The notes under the pieces were generated by a model. It was not told the DNA's origin and did no database searches. It worked only from the letters and a program-made list of their open reading frames with translations. From CAZHDI01 sp964531285 (GTDB taxonomy: Bacteria > Pseudomonadota > Alphaproteobacteria > JAJFIK01): a stretch of 6,416 nucleotides of DNA. The DNA is taken from NCBI GenBank assembly GCA_964531285.1, contig CAZHDI010000137.1, forward strand, positions 1 to 6,416, read 5' to 3'. Positions 1 through 6,386 of the stretch are shown in pieces. Numbering within the stretch: position 1 is the first letter of the stretch; every line of letters starts with the position of its first letter. The translations under genes were made by a program, and so were the position numbers.

Positions 1-334
<334 letters not shown>

Positions 335-337
335 CTA
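335..337 (-). other. metH: In-frame amber stop interrupting metH at a domain boundary
   Basis: The plus strand reads cta, so the minus strand reads TAG, in the metH frame. It follows the codons for RYRGEGGKAR at the end of the methyl-folate domain and precedes EDLSWREWPV at the start of the cobalamin cap domain. In full-length family members these are one polypeptide joined by a short linker. The frame is the same on both sides, so a single substitution (for example from CAG, GAG or AAG) is enough to explain it and no indel is needed. Confidence 0.9.
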
Positions 338-2284
338 GCGCGCCTTACCGCCCTCGCCGCGATAGCGGTCGGCGATTTCGAGCAGACGGTCGGTGGCATC
401 GTCGCGCCGGTTCAGCAGCACATCCTCGACGCGCTCCTTGAGATCCGGCTCGATGTCCTCATAGACGGCGAGCTGGCCGGCATTGACGATGCCCATATCC
501 ATGCCCGCCTTGATGGCATGGTAGAGAAAGGCCGAATGCATCGCTTCGCGCACCCGATCATTGCCCCGGAACGAGAAGGAAATGTTGGACACCCCGCCCG
601 AGACATGGGCATGGGGCAGATTCTGCCGGATGCGGCGGGTGGCTTCGATAAAGTCCACCGCGTAATTGTTGTGTTCCTCGATACCGGTCGCGACCGCAAA
701 GATGTTCGGGTCGAAGATGATATCCTCGGGCGGAAGGCCGACGGTTTCCGTGAGCAGACGATAGGACCGCTCGCAGATCTCGAATTTGCGTGCCTCGGTA
801 TCGGCCTGACCGGTCTCGTCGAACGCCATGACGACGACGGCCGCCCCGTGCCGCTTGACCGCACGGGCCTGTTCCAGGAACGGCGCATCGCCTTCCTTCA
901 GGCTGATCGAATTGACGACCGCCTTGCCTTGCACGCATTTCAGACCCGCCTCGATCACCTCCCATTTAGAGGAGTCGATCATGATCGGCACCCGGCTGAT
1001 ATCCGGCTCCGAGGCAATCAGATTGAGGAAATGAACCATGGCTTCCAGGGAATCGAGCATTCCCTCGTCCATGTTCACATCGATGATCTGAGCGCCGCTC
1101 TCCACCTGCTCGCGCGCAACCTCGAGGGCGGTTTCGAACTCGCCTTCCTTGATCAGTTTCCGGAACCGCGCCGAGCCGGTCACATTGGTCCGCTCACCGA
1201 TATTCACGAACGGGATTTCCGGCGTCAGGACAAACGGCTCGATACCCGAAAGGCGCATGCGCTGCTCGGTCCGGGGCACGACGCGCGGCGTGCCGGTCCG
1301 CGCCGCATTGGCAACGGCTTTGATATGCTCCGGCGTCGTCCCGCAGCAGCCGCCGATGATATTGACAAAGCCCTGCTCGATCCACTCGCTCACATGACCG
1401 GCCATTTCCGCGGCCGACTGATCATATTCGCCGAATTCATTCGGCAGGCCGGCATTGGGGTGCGCGCTGACATAGGTGTCGGCAATACCCGACAGCGCAG
1501 CCACATATTGGCGCAGTTCCTCCGCGCCCAGCGCGCAATTGAGGCCGATGGAAAGCGGCTTCACATGGCGCACCGAATGCCAGAAGGCCTCGACCGTCTG
1601 ACCCGACAGAAGGCGGCCCGACAGATCGGTGATCGTGCCGGAAATCATGATCGGCAGTTCGACGCCGGTGTCGTCGAACACCTCCTGGATCGCATAAAGC
1701 GCGGCCTTGGCGTTCAGCGTATCGATGATCGTCTCGACCAGGAGCAAATCCGCCCCGCCCTCGATCAGAGCCTTGGCGCCGAGATAATAGGTCTCGCGCA
1801 GGTCATCGAAGGTGACCGACCGGAAGGCCGGATCGTTCACATCCGGCGACAGGGACGCGGTGCGGGTCGTCGGGCCCATGGCGCCGGCGACGAAACACAC
1901 CCGGCCCGGCTCATCGGCCATGACCTGATCGGCCACCTCCCGCGCCAGACGCGCGGATTCGACATTCAGTTCCTCGGTGAGATGCTCGCACGCATAATCG
2001 GCCTGACTGATTGCATTGGCACTGAAGGTATTGGTCTCGATGATGTCGGCGCCGGCGTCGAAATAGGCGCGGTAGATCCCGGAAATCACATCGGGACGGG
2101 TCAGCGACAACAATTCGTTGTTGCCCTTCAAATCGCCCGCGATATTGCCCAGCCGGTCGCCGCGGAAATCGGCTTCCTCCAGCTTGTAGGTCTGGATCAT
2201 CGATCCCATGGCGCCGTCGAGCACAAGAATGCGCTTGGCTAGAAGCTCGGGCAGCAGGGCGATGCGGTCGTCTCGGGTGGTCAT
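335..2284 (-). CDS. metH: Methionine synthase MetH, homocysteine and methyl-folate domains (ends at in-frame TAG)
   Basis: This is the N-terminal half of cobalamin-dependent methionine synthase, a cytoplasmic enzyme that moves the methyl group of 5-methyl-tetrahydrofolate via cobalamin to homocysteine. Residues about 10-330 form the homocysteine domain, with DGAMGSMIQ (23-31), DIIETNTFSAN (80-90) and the zinc ligands Cys250 (GLNCALG) and Cys313/Cys314 (GGCCGTTP). Residues about 345-625 form the pterin domain, with NIGERTNVTGS (361-371), DVNMDEGMLD (402-411), MIDSSKWEV (435-443) and DPNIFAVATGIEEHNNYA (525-542). Family members are about 1,200 residues; this frame stops after 649, before the cobalamin module, whose sequence continues in frame beyond the TAG. 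The start ATG is supported by AAGGTG 4 nt upstream (2289-2294) and by alignment of the N-terminus. It lies 64 nt after metF, probably in one operon. Alone, this product has both substrate domains but no cobalamin carrier, so it should not turn over unless the second half is supplied. Confidence 0.93.
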   Translation of the reverse strand: MTTRDDRIALLPELLAKRILVLDGAMGSMIQTYKLEEADFRGDRLGNIAGDLKGNNELLSLTRPDVISGIYRAYFDAGADIIETNTFSANAISQADYACEHLTEELNVESARLAREVADQVMADEPGRVCFVAGAMGPTTRTASLSPDVNDPAFRSVTFDDLRETYYLGAKALIEGGADLLLVETIIDTLNAKAALYAIQEVFDDTGVELPIMISGTITDLSGRLLSGQTVEAFWHSVRHVKPLSIGLNCALGAEELRQYVAALSGIADTYVSAHPNAGLPNEFGEYDQSAAEMAGHVSEWIEQGFVNIIGGCCGTTPEHIKAVANAARTGTPRVVPRTEQRMRLSGIEPFVLTPEIPFVNIGERTNVTGSARFRKLIKEGEFETALEVAREQVESGAQIIDVNMDEGMLDSLEAMVHFLNLIASEPDISRVPIMIDSSKWEVIEAGLKCVQGKAVVNSISLKEGDAPFLEQARAVKRHGAAVVVMAFDETGQADTEARKFEICERSYRLLTETVGLPPEDIIFDPNIFAVATGIEEHNNYAVDFIEATRRIRQNLPHAHVSGGVSNISFSFRGNDRVREAMHSAFLYHAIKAGMDMGIVNAGQLAVYEDIEPDLKERVEDVLLNRRDDATDRLLEIADRYRGEGGKAR

Positions 2285-2288
2285 GGCA

Positions 2289-2294
2289 CACCTT
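2289..2294 (-). promoter_or_regulatory. Ribosome binding site of metH
   Basis: The minus strand reads AAGGTG, ending 4 nt before the ATG at 2284-2282. It fixes the metH start and shows that metH has its own initiation signal inside the operon. Confidence 0.6.
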
Positions 2295-2299
2295 TCAAT

Positions 2300-2326
2300 C
2301 GGTCAGCCGGTACGCGCGGTCAGCCG
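2300..2326. repeat. Direct repeat of 10 bp in the metF-metH gap
   Basis: CGGTCAGCCG occurs at 2300-2309 and again at 2317-2326, an exact copy 17 bp apart (7-bp spacer). Each copy can also form a small 3-bp-stem hairpin (CGG/CCG). It lies in the 64-bp gap between the metF stop and the metH ribosome binding site, which contains nothing else recognisable. It could be a protein site, an mRNA structure or chance; the sequence does not decide. Confidence 0.5.
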
Positions 2327-2348
2327 AATACGGATGAAGCGGGGCGGA

Positions 2349-3236
2349 TCAGGCCGCCAGTGTCGATGCCTTGGGCCGGATGCCCAGCATGTGGCAGATG
2401 GCGAAGGTCAATTCCGCACGGTTGAGCGTGTAGAAATGGAACTGATCGACGCCCATGGCCTGGAGTTTTTCGCACAGGTCGACAGCGACCGTGGCGGCGA
2501 CCAGACGCCGCGTCTCCGGATCGTCGTCGAGCCCGTCGAAGAGATCGGCAAGACGGTCCGGAATGCTCGCACCGATCTTGGACGCCATATTGGTCAGCGC
2601 CTTGAAGCTCATCACCGGCATGATGCCCGGCACGATGGGGATTTCGATCCCCGCCGCGCGAACCCGCTCCAGATAACGGGCATAAATGTCCGGATCATAG
2701 AAGAACTGGGTGATGGCACGGGTCGCGCCATTGTCGATCTTGCGTTTCAGCAAATCAATGTCGGCCGCGAAATCGGGCGATTCCGGATGTTTCTCCGGAT
2801 AGCACCCGACGCTGATTTCAAAGTCACCGATGGCGCGGATGCCGGCGGCCAGGTCCGACGCATTCACATAGCCGCCTTCATAGGGAACGTATGTTTCGCC
2901 GATGCCTTCGGGCGGATCGCCGCGCAGCGCCACGATATGGCGCACGCCCGCATCCCAATAATCGCGGATCACGCTGTCCACCTCCTCGCGGGTCGCTGAG
3001 ACGCAGGTCAGGGGCGCGGCCGGTTTGAGATCGGTTTCCTGAACGATCCGCTTGACCGTGCGGTGCGTGCGGTCCCGCGTCGATCCGCCGGCACCGTAGG
3101 TCACCGACACGAAGGCCGGACCGAGGCAGGACAGCTTTTCAATCGACGCCCACAAGGTCTGCTCCATTTCTTCCGTTTTCGGAGGAAAAAACTCGAACGA
3201 GCAGGTCAGCGGGGTCGCCGGATGTGCAGCGTACAT
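2349..3236 (-). CDS. metF: Methylenetetrahydrofolate reductase MetF
   Basis: This is the FAD-dependent cytoplasmic enzyme that reduces 5,10-methylene-tetrahydrofolate to 5-methyl-tetrahydrofolate, the methyl donor for MetH encoded next. The 295-residue product matches the usual bacterial length (E. coli 296). Motifs in order are SFEFFPPKTEE (13-23, containing the expected catalytic Glu15), VTYGAGGSTRDRT (45-57), HIVALRGDPP (100-109), GCYPEKHPES (144-153), ITQFFYDPD (175-183), PIVPGIMPV (200-208) and HFYTLNR (267-273). The frame is open for 57 codons further upstream, but those lie inside the upstream gene and do not resemble the family. The chosen ATG begins just before the conserved SFEFFPP strand and has a GGAGG ribosome binding site at 3247-3251. 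It begins 2 nt after the stop of the upstream regulator gene, so translation is probably coupled. The protein looks intact. Confidence 0.96.
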   Translation of the reverse strand: MYAAHPATPLTCSFEFFPPKTEEMEQTLWASIEKLSCLGPAFVSVTYGAGGSTRDRTHRTVKRIVQETDLKPAAPLTCVSATREEVDSVIRDYWDAGVRHIVALRGDPPEGIGETYVPYEGGYVNASDLAAGIRAIGDFEISVGCYPEKHPESPDFAADIDLLKRKIDNGATRAITQFFYDPDIYARYLERVRAAGIEIPIVPGIMPVMSFKALTNMASKIGASIPDRLADLFDGLDDDPETRRLVAATVAVDLCEKLQAMGVDQFHFYTLNRAELTFAICHMLGIRPKASTLAA

Positions 3237-3238
3237 GA

Positions 3239-4252
3239 TCAGGATGCCTCCATCAGGGGTAATGAGGGCGCGGCCGCGCCTTTGCGGCCAAGCCAAATGG
3301 CGACGGTCAGGCTGGGGCCGTCGCCCGGTTCGGTGGGATCGGCGCCCTGCGCGCCGTCGGGCAGTTTGCGCACCGCCTCCAGCGTCAGGCCGCTCGCCGC
3401 GAACCATCCGCGCACTTCCTCATCGGCAAAACCGAGACGGCGATGGGCATGGTGCTCACGGAGGAATTCAAGGCTGTGCGGTTCGAAATCGATCACCGCG
3501 ACCTGGCCGCCCGGGGCCAGGATGCGCGCGGCCTCGGCCACGGCGCGGGCGGGATCGGCCAGAAAATGCAGCACCTGATGGATCGTCACCAGGTCGGCCA
3601 CACCGGGCGCCAGATTGAGCGCGAAGATGTCGCCCTGACGGACCTGACAATGCTGGAGCCCGGCACGCTCCAGATTGGCCCGGGCCAGCGCGAGCATGTC
3701 ATGGCTCATATCGATGCCGAGCCCCCGCTCCGTCTTCTGGGCCAGCAGTTCCAAGATCCGCCCGGTGCCGGTGCCGAAATCGACCAACTGCCCCAGACGG
3801 CACGAGCCGATCATCTCGACCAGCGCTTCCTCGATCGCCTCTTCAGGCAAATGCAGGGCACGGATCCGGCCCCATTCATCGGCATTGGCCCGGAAATAGG
3901 CCGCCGCCGCATCGGCCCGGCCGCGGCGCACCGCGTCCAGGCGGTCGATATCGCTTTGGATGACGGGGTCGCCGGCGGGCAGGAACCGCACCAGTTCACC
4001 GGCCAGGGCGCCGAGCCCGGTTTCACCGGGACGCGGATCGGCCATCCGGTAAAAGACCCAGTTACCCTCCCGGTAGCGGTTCACAAGACCCGCCTCGGCC
4101 AGGAGTTTCAGATGACGGCTGACCCGGGGCTGGCTCTGACCGACGATCTGGGTGAGTTCGGTGACGGTGAGTTCGCCGCGCGCCAGGAGCGCCAGCAGAC
4201 GCATGCGCGTCGGCTCCCCGGCTGCCCGCAATGCACTCAACACCTCGTCCAT
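3239..4252 (-). CDS. ArsR-family winged-helix regulator fused to a SAM-dependent methyltransferase domain
   Basis: This two-domain protein has 337 residues from the chosen ATG. Residues about 5-80 are an ArsR-type winged helix: EPTRMRLLALLARGELTVTEL, then the recognition helix around SQPRVSRHLKLL (40-51) and the wing NRYREGNWVFYR. The metal-binding ELCVCDL motif of arsenic/cadmium sensors is replaced by ELTVTEL, so metal sensing is unlikely. Residues about 130-310 are a class I methyltransferase fold: LVDFGTGTGRILELLA (156-171, SAM motif I), GLGIDMSHDML (177-187), DLVTIHQVLHFLADP (220-234) and RILAPGGQVAVIDF (243-256). The frame extends 21 codons upstream, but that ATG (4315) falls inside the AT-rich palindrome. 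The internal ATG leaves a leader of about 60 nt and gives a typical ArsR N-terminus. The gene is 2 nt from metF. I infer that it controls this operon by sensing SAM or S-adenosylhomocysteine. ArsR-type SAH-responsive regulators (SahR) of methionine genes are known in proteobacteria, but I cannot confirm orthology. Confidence 0.9.
   Translation of the reverse strand: MDEVLSALRAAGEPTRMRLLALLARGELTVTELTQIVGQSQPRVSRHLKLLAEAGLVNRYREGNWVFYRMADPRPGETGLGALAGELVRFLPAGDPVIQSDIDRLDAVRRGRADAAAAYFRANADEWGRIRALHLPEEAIEEALVEMIGSCRLGQLVDFGTGTGRILELLAQKTERGLGIDMSHDMLALARANLERAGLQHCQVRQGDIFALNLAPGVADLVTIHQVLHFLADPARAVAEAARILAPGGQVAVIDFEPHSLEFLREHHAHRRLGFADEEVRGWFAASGLTLEAVRKLPDGAQGADPTEPGDGPSLTVAIWLGRKGAAAPSLPLMEAS
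3247..3251 (-). promoter_or_regulatory. Ribosome binding site of metF
   Basis: The minus strand reads GGAGG, ending 10 nt before the metF ATG (3236-3234). It lies inside the last codons of the upstream regulator gene. It decides the metF start against the longer open frame and fits translational coupling. Confidence 0.65.
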
Positions 4253-4312
4253 CGGTCCCGATCCGTCAAAGACACCCCGGCACCGGGCTTTATTGCCCGA
4301 CGCGGCACGCGA

Positions 4313-4334
4313 CATATAAACATATCTTTATGTG
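4313..4334. promoter_or_regulatory. AT-rich inverted repeat, candidate operator of the regulator-metF-metH operon
   Basis: CATATAAACAT is followed directly by ATCTTTATGTG. Nine of eleven base pairs are symmetric around the centre between 4323 and 4324. It is a conspicuous AT-rich island in GC-rich surroundings, about 60 bp upstream of the likely start of the regulator gene. On the minus strand TATATG or TATGTT within it could serve as a -10 element, with TTGGTT at 4338-4343 as a weak -35. A repressor bound here would block the promoter. A 22-bp dyad suits a dimeric ArsR protein, and the first gene of the operon encodes one, so autoregulation is the natural inference. No second copy is evident in the metF-metH gap. 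Confidence 0.6.
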
Positions 4335-4544
4335 CTTAACCAACCGATTTCACGGTCGGGCTGACAATTGACCACGCAAGAATGCGTTTTTCGAAAGTGT
4401 GACCGGCCGGTCCGTCGCGCTGCTTGCGCCGCTGTGATACACACGAGGTCTGATTCGGGAGTGGGCTGAGCGGCGCGCCATCATCGCGGCACAGGCTTCC
4501 GATCGGCTTGTTACAAACCGCTACAGCAAGACGGATGGGTCAGC
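4335..4544. other. Remainder of the divergent intergenic region
   Basis: This region separates the minus-strand methionine operon from the plus-strand mla genes. It must hold the mlaA promoter, but I see no strong -35/-10 pair. Small symmetric elements are TGTG-ATA-CACA at 4433-4443 and the interrupted palindrome at 4504-4520. No open frame here resembles a gene, and there is no tRNA or recognisable riboswitch. Confidence 0.5.
4504..4520. promoter_or_regulatory. Interrupted palindrome just upstream of mlaA
   Basis: The sequence CGGCTTGTTACAAACCG is symmetric in seven of eight pairs around T4512 (CGG, then TTGT/ACAA, then CCG). It lies 24 nt before the mlaA ATG, a position suited to an operator or to a small hairpin near the ribosome binding site. 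No specific regulator is recognised. Confidence 0.35.
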
Positions 4545-5453
4545 ATGGCGCTACCACGCACCCGAACCGGGCCGGCCAGCATTTTCTGGACCGCCCTGAT
4601 CGCCCTGGCCCTGACCGCGGCTCTGGCCGTCGCCGCACCGGGGGCCCGCGCCCAGGCCGATGCTTTCGACGATGCCGAAGCGGAAATGCGCGCCGTTGAT
4701 GACGGGGCCTTCGATGAGGGGGCCTTCGAAGACAGTGACTTCGATGACGAGCAGTTTTTCGCCGAAGACGATGTGAACGACCCGTTCGAGGGCGTGAACC
4801 GCTTCTTCTTCGACGTGAACCTGACCCTCGATAAATATCTCCTGAAGCCGGTCGCCAAAGCCTACGAGTGGACCGTGCCGGAGGTGATCCGCAACGTCGC
4901 CCGCAACATGATCCAGAACCTGGAATCGCCGGTGATTTTCGCCAATGACGTGCTTCAAGGCGAGTTCGAGCGGGCCCTGACCACCACCATGCGGTTCTCG
5001 ATCAATTCCACCTTCGGCTTCCTCGGTGCCGCCGACATCGCCCAGGAAATGGGTCTGGAGCGGCACACGGAGGATTTTGGCCAGACCCTGGGCGTCTATG
5101 GCGCGCCGGAAGGGCCCTATCTGTTCCTGCCGGCCCTGGGTCCGGCGCCGCCGCGCGATTTGGCCGGCCGGGTCGTTGATACCGCGTTCAATCCGCTGCG
5201 CTGGATCGGGGGTAATATTCGGATTGTCGGCACCGAGATAACGGTCGATCCGGATATGTTGAGCACGGCGGCCGGCGCGATCGCCATCGTCGATGCGCGG
5301 GCCCAGAACCTCGAAGCGCTGGACGAAATCGAACGCACCTCGGTCGATTTCTACGCCACGATCCGGAGCCTTTATCGCCAATCGCGCCAGGGCGCGATCC
5401 GCAACGGCCGGATCGATGTGGACGATCTGCCGGATCTCGAGGAATTCGAATAA
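4545..5453 (+). CDS. mlaA: MlaA/VacJ-family phospholipid-transport protein with acidic linker and no lipobox
   Basis: MlaA sits at the outer membrane and extracts mislocalised phospholipids from the outer leaflet, passing them to periplasmic MlaC. The family core starts at NDPFEGVNR (78-86) and continues with DKYLLKPVAKAY (96-107), NDVLQGEFERA (134-144), RFSINSTFGFLGAADIA (150-166), and EDFGQTLGVYGAPEGPY (176-192) followed by LGPAPPRD (198-205). Residues 1-36 are a signal peptide with a hydrophobic stretch (about 13-32) and an AxA-type site, ARA36 before Gln37. Classical MlaA has a lipobox cysteine; this 302-residue protein has no cysteine at all, so signal peptidase I cleavage and no lipid anchor are predicted. 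Residues 37-77 form an acidic linker (18 Asp/Glu, one Arg) with pentad repeats. The C-terminus (293-302) is also acidic. An MlaC-family gene follows on the same strand. The family call is firm; the absence of a lipid anchor is read directly from the sequence. Confidence 0.93.
   Translation: MALPRTRTGPASIFWTALIALALTAALAVAAPGARAQADAFDDAEAEMRAVDDGAFDEGAFEDSDFDDEQFFAEDDVNDPFEGVNRFFFDVNLTLDKYLLKPVAKAYEWTVPEVIRNVARNMIQNLESPVIFANDVLQGEFERALTTTMRFSINSTFGFLGAADIAQEMGLERHTEDFGQTLGVYGAPEGPYLFLPALGPAPPRDLAGRVVDTAFNPLRWIGGNIRIVGTEITVDPDMLSTAAGAIAIVDARAQNLEALDEIERTSVDFYATIRSLYRQSRQGAIRNGRIDVDDLPDLEEFE
4701..4760 (+). repeat. 15-bp tandem repeats encoding acidic pentads in MlaA
   Basis: Three imperfect in-frame 15-bp units at 4701-4715, 4716-4730 and 4731-4745 encode DGAFD, EGAFE and DSDFD. 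A diverged fourth at 4746-4760 encodes DEQFF. Each has Phe at position 4, and the first three are flanked by acidic residues. The first two units differ at only a few bases, which suggests slippage or duplication of a short unit. Confidence 0.7.
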
Positions 5454-5465
5454 GCCTGCACCGGG

Positions 5466-5482
5466 CCGGCGCCGCGCGCCGG
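5466..5482 (+). terminator. GC-rich hairpin after mlaA, possible attenuator or terminator
   Basis: CCGGCGC, loop CGC, then GCGCCGG form a perfect 7-bp stem 12 nt after the mlaA stop codon. It is followed by GTTGT rather than a run of T, so it is not a textbook intrinsic terminator. It may slow RNA decay, attenuate transcription into mlaC, or be a by-product of high GC content. Confidence 0.35.
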
Positions 5483-5644
5483 GTTGTCGCCGGAATGCCA
5501 CAGGCCGTCCGCCTTCGACCGGCGGGCGCGCGGATTGTGGGGTGCGGTCTTGGATGCGGCCCGCTTTGCCTTATCTAGGCCGCTGTGTGTCCGCATTTGT
5601 CCGCCATTCAGCGGTCACCAGTTTTTCGCGTGACGAAAGGATCT

Positions 5645-5648
5645 GAGG
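5645..5648 (+). promoter_or_regulatory. Ribosome binding site of the mlaC-like gene
   Basis: GAGG ends 6 nt before the ATG at 5655, ideal spacing. It supports that start. Confidence 0.55.
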
Positions 5649-5654
5649 ATCGCC

Positions 5655-6386
5655 ATGGCACCGTTCGTTAATGCATGCTCCGCTGCGCCGCTCAGGGCCG
5701 TGCGCCTCGCGGTTGTCCCGACAGCGCTGCTGGCCGGTCTCACCGTGATTATTGCGCTCTTTGCCGCGGTGCCTGCTCGCGCCGACACGGATGGCGATGC
5801 CGAGGCCTTCATCACCATGCTGGCCGATGAGACTCTGGCCGTCATGTCCGATCCGGAACGCTCGCCGGCGGACAAGAAGGGCGCCTTCCGCACGCTTCTC
5901 GTTCAGAATACCGCGATCGACCGGTTCGGCCGCAGCGCCCTCGGACAGTACAGCCGGCTGCCGACCGACGCCGAATTTGCGGAGTATGTCGACGCGCTGG
6001 AAGACTATGCGGTGATGCTGCTGTTTGCCCGGTTTTCGCTCTTCGTCGATCATACGATCGATGTGACCGGCTCTCAGGTGCTGGAGCGGCGCACGACGAC
6101 ATATGTCGTGGTGCCGACGGATGTGCGCGATCCGACCCGCAGCCCGGTGGCCACGGTCCAGTGGATCCTGCTGCGCGAGGATGATGGCTACAAGATTTTC
6201 GATATCCGGGTGCAGACCCCGAGCGAGAGCGCGACCTTCTCGCTTTTGTCCACCCAGCGCGACGAGTTCACCCAGACCCTGCGCACCAATGGGCGGGACA
6301 TGTCGGCGCTGATCCAGTTCCTGCGCGACAATTCGGATATTCCGCAGCCCAGCAACCGCGATGAGGCGCTCAGCCAGCTCAATTGA
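5655..6386 (+). CDS. mlaC: MlaC/Ttg2D-family periplasmic phospholipid-binding protein
   Basis: MlaC-family proteins carry phospholipids across the periplasm between outer-membrane MlaA and the inner-membrane MlaFEDB transporter; alphaproteobacterial relatives include the hopanoid-associated HpnM group. The 243-residue product begins with a long signal peptide (hydrophobic about 19-39, AxA site ARA43 before Asp44). The mature part shows the family pattern: FITMLADETLAVMSD (52-66), KKGAFRTLLVQNTAIDRFGRSALG read as two segments (74-85 and 86-97), EYVDALEDYAVMLLFARF (110-127), then a beta-rich half with TTYVVVPTDV (148-157), VATVQWILLREDDGYKIFDI read across 165-184, and the closing helix ending ALIQFLRDN. 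The start is fixed by GAGG 6 nt upstream and by the signal peptide. It follows mlaA on the same strand, supporting a shared pathway. No mlaFED genes lie in the window. Assignment to MlaC rather than a specialised paralogue is family-level only. Confidence 0.88.
   Translation: MAPFVNACSAAPLRAVRLAVVPTALLAGLTVIIALFAAVPARADTDGDAEAFITMLADETLAVMSDPERSPADKKGAFRTLLVQNTAIDRFGRSALGQYSRLPTDAEFAEYVDALEDYAVMLLFARFSLFVDHTIDVTGSQVLERRTTTYVVVPTDVRDPTRSPVATVQWILLREDDGYKIFDIRVQTPSESATFSLLSTQRDEFTQTLRTNGRDMSALIQFLRDNSDIPQPSNRDEALSQLN

Larger units (their letters stand above)
5454..5654 (+). other. mlaA-mlaC intergenic region
   Basis: These 201 bp separate the two mla genes. The left part holds a GC-rich hairpin (5466-5482). 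The right part is less GC-rich: TTGGAT near 5550 and TATCTA near 5572, 16 nt apart, are a weak promoter candidate, and GAGG at 5645-5648 is the mlaC ribosome binding site. The spacing leaves open whether mlaC is cotranscribed with mlaA or has its own promoter. No convincing small gene is present. Confidence 0.4.

Noticed and set aside
335..337. Genetic code change or pyrrolysine at the metH TAG
   Set aside because: MetH is not a pyrrolysine family, no pyl genes are visible, and UAG recoding is not expected in a GC-rich alphaproteobacterium. A split, readthrough, mutation or base error is simpler.
2285..2348. A cobalamin riboswitch in front of metH
   Set aside because: The 64-bp gap is too short and shows no B12-box-like conserved core.
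3237..3407. The 57-codon N-terminal extension of metF
   Set aside because: It overlaps the regulator coding sequence, does not resemble MetF, and the GGAGG site supports the ATG at 3236-3234.
4253..4315. The 21-codon N-terminal extension of the ArsR/methyltransferase protein
   Set aside because: Its ATG lies inside the candidate operator/promoter dyad, and the extension is not ArsR-like.
3443..4339. A 298-codon plus-strand frame opposite the ArsR/methyltransferase gene
   Set aside because: It is antisense to a gene with clear winged-helix and SAM motifs, and its composition is that of a shadow frame.
4433..4443. TGTG-ATA-CACA as a regulator site
   Set aside because: Four-base arms are too short to distinguish from chance, and nothing else supports it.
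4551..5501. A 316-codon minus-strand frame opposite mlaA
   Set aside because: It lies opposite a well-conserved MlaA, and its translation shows no domain signature.
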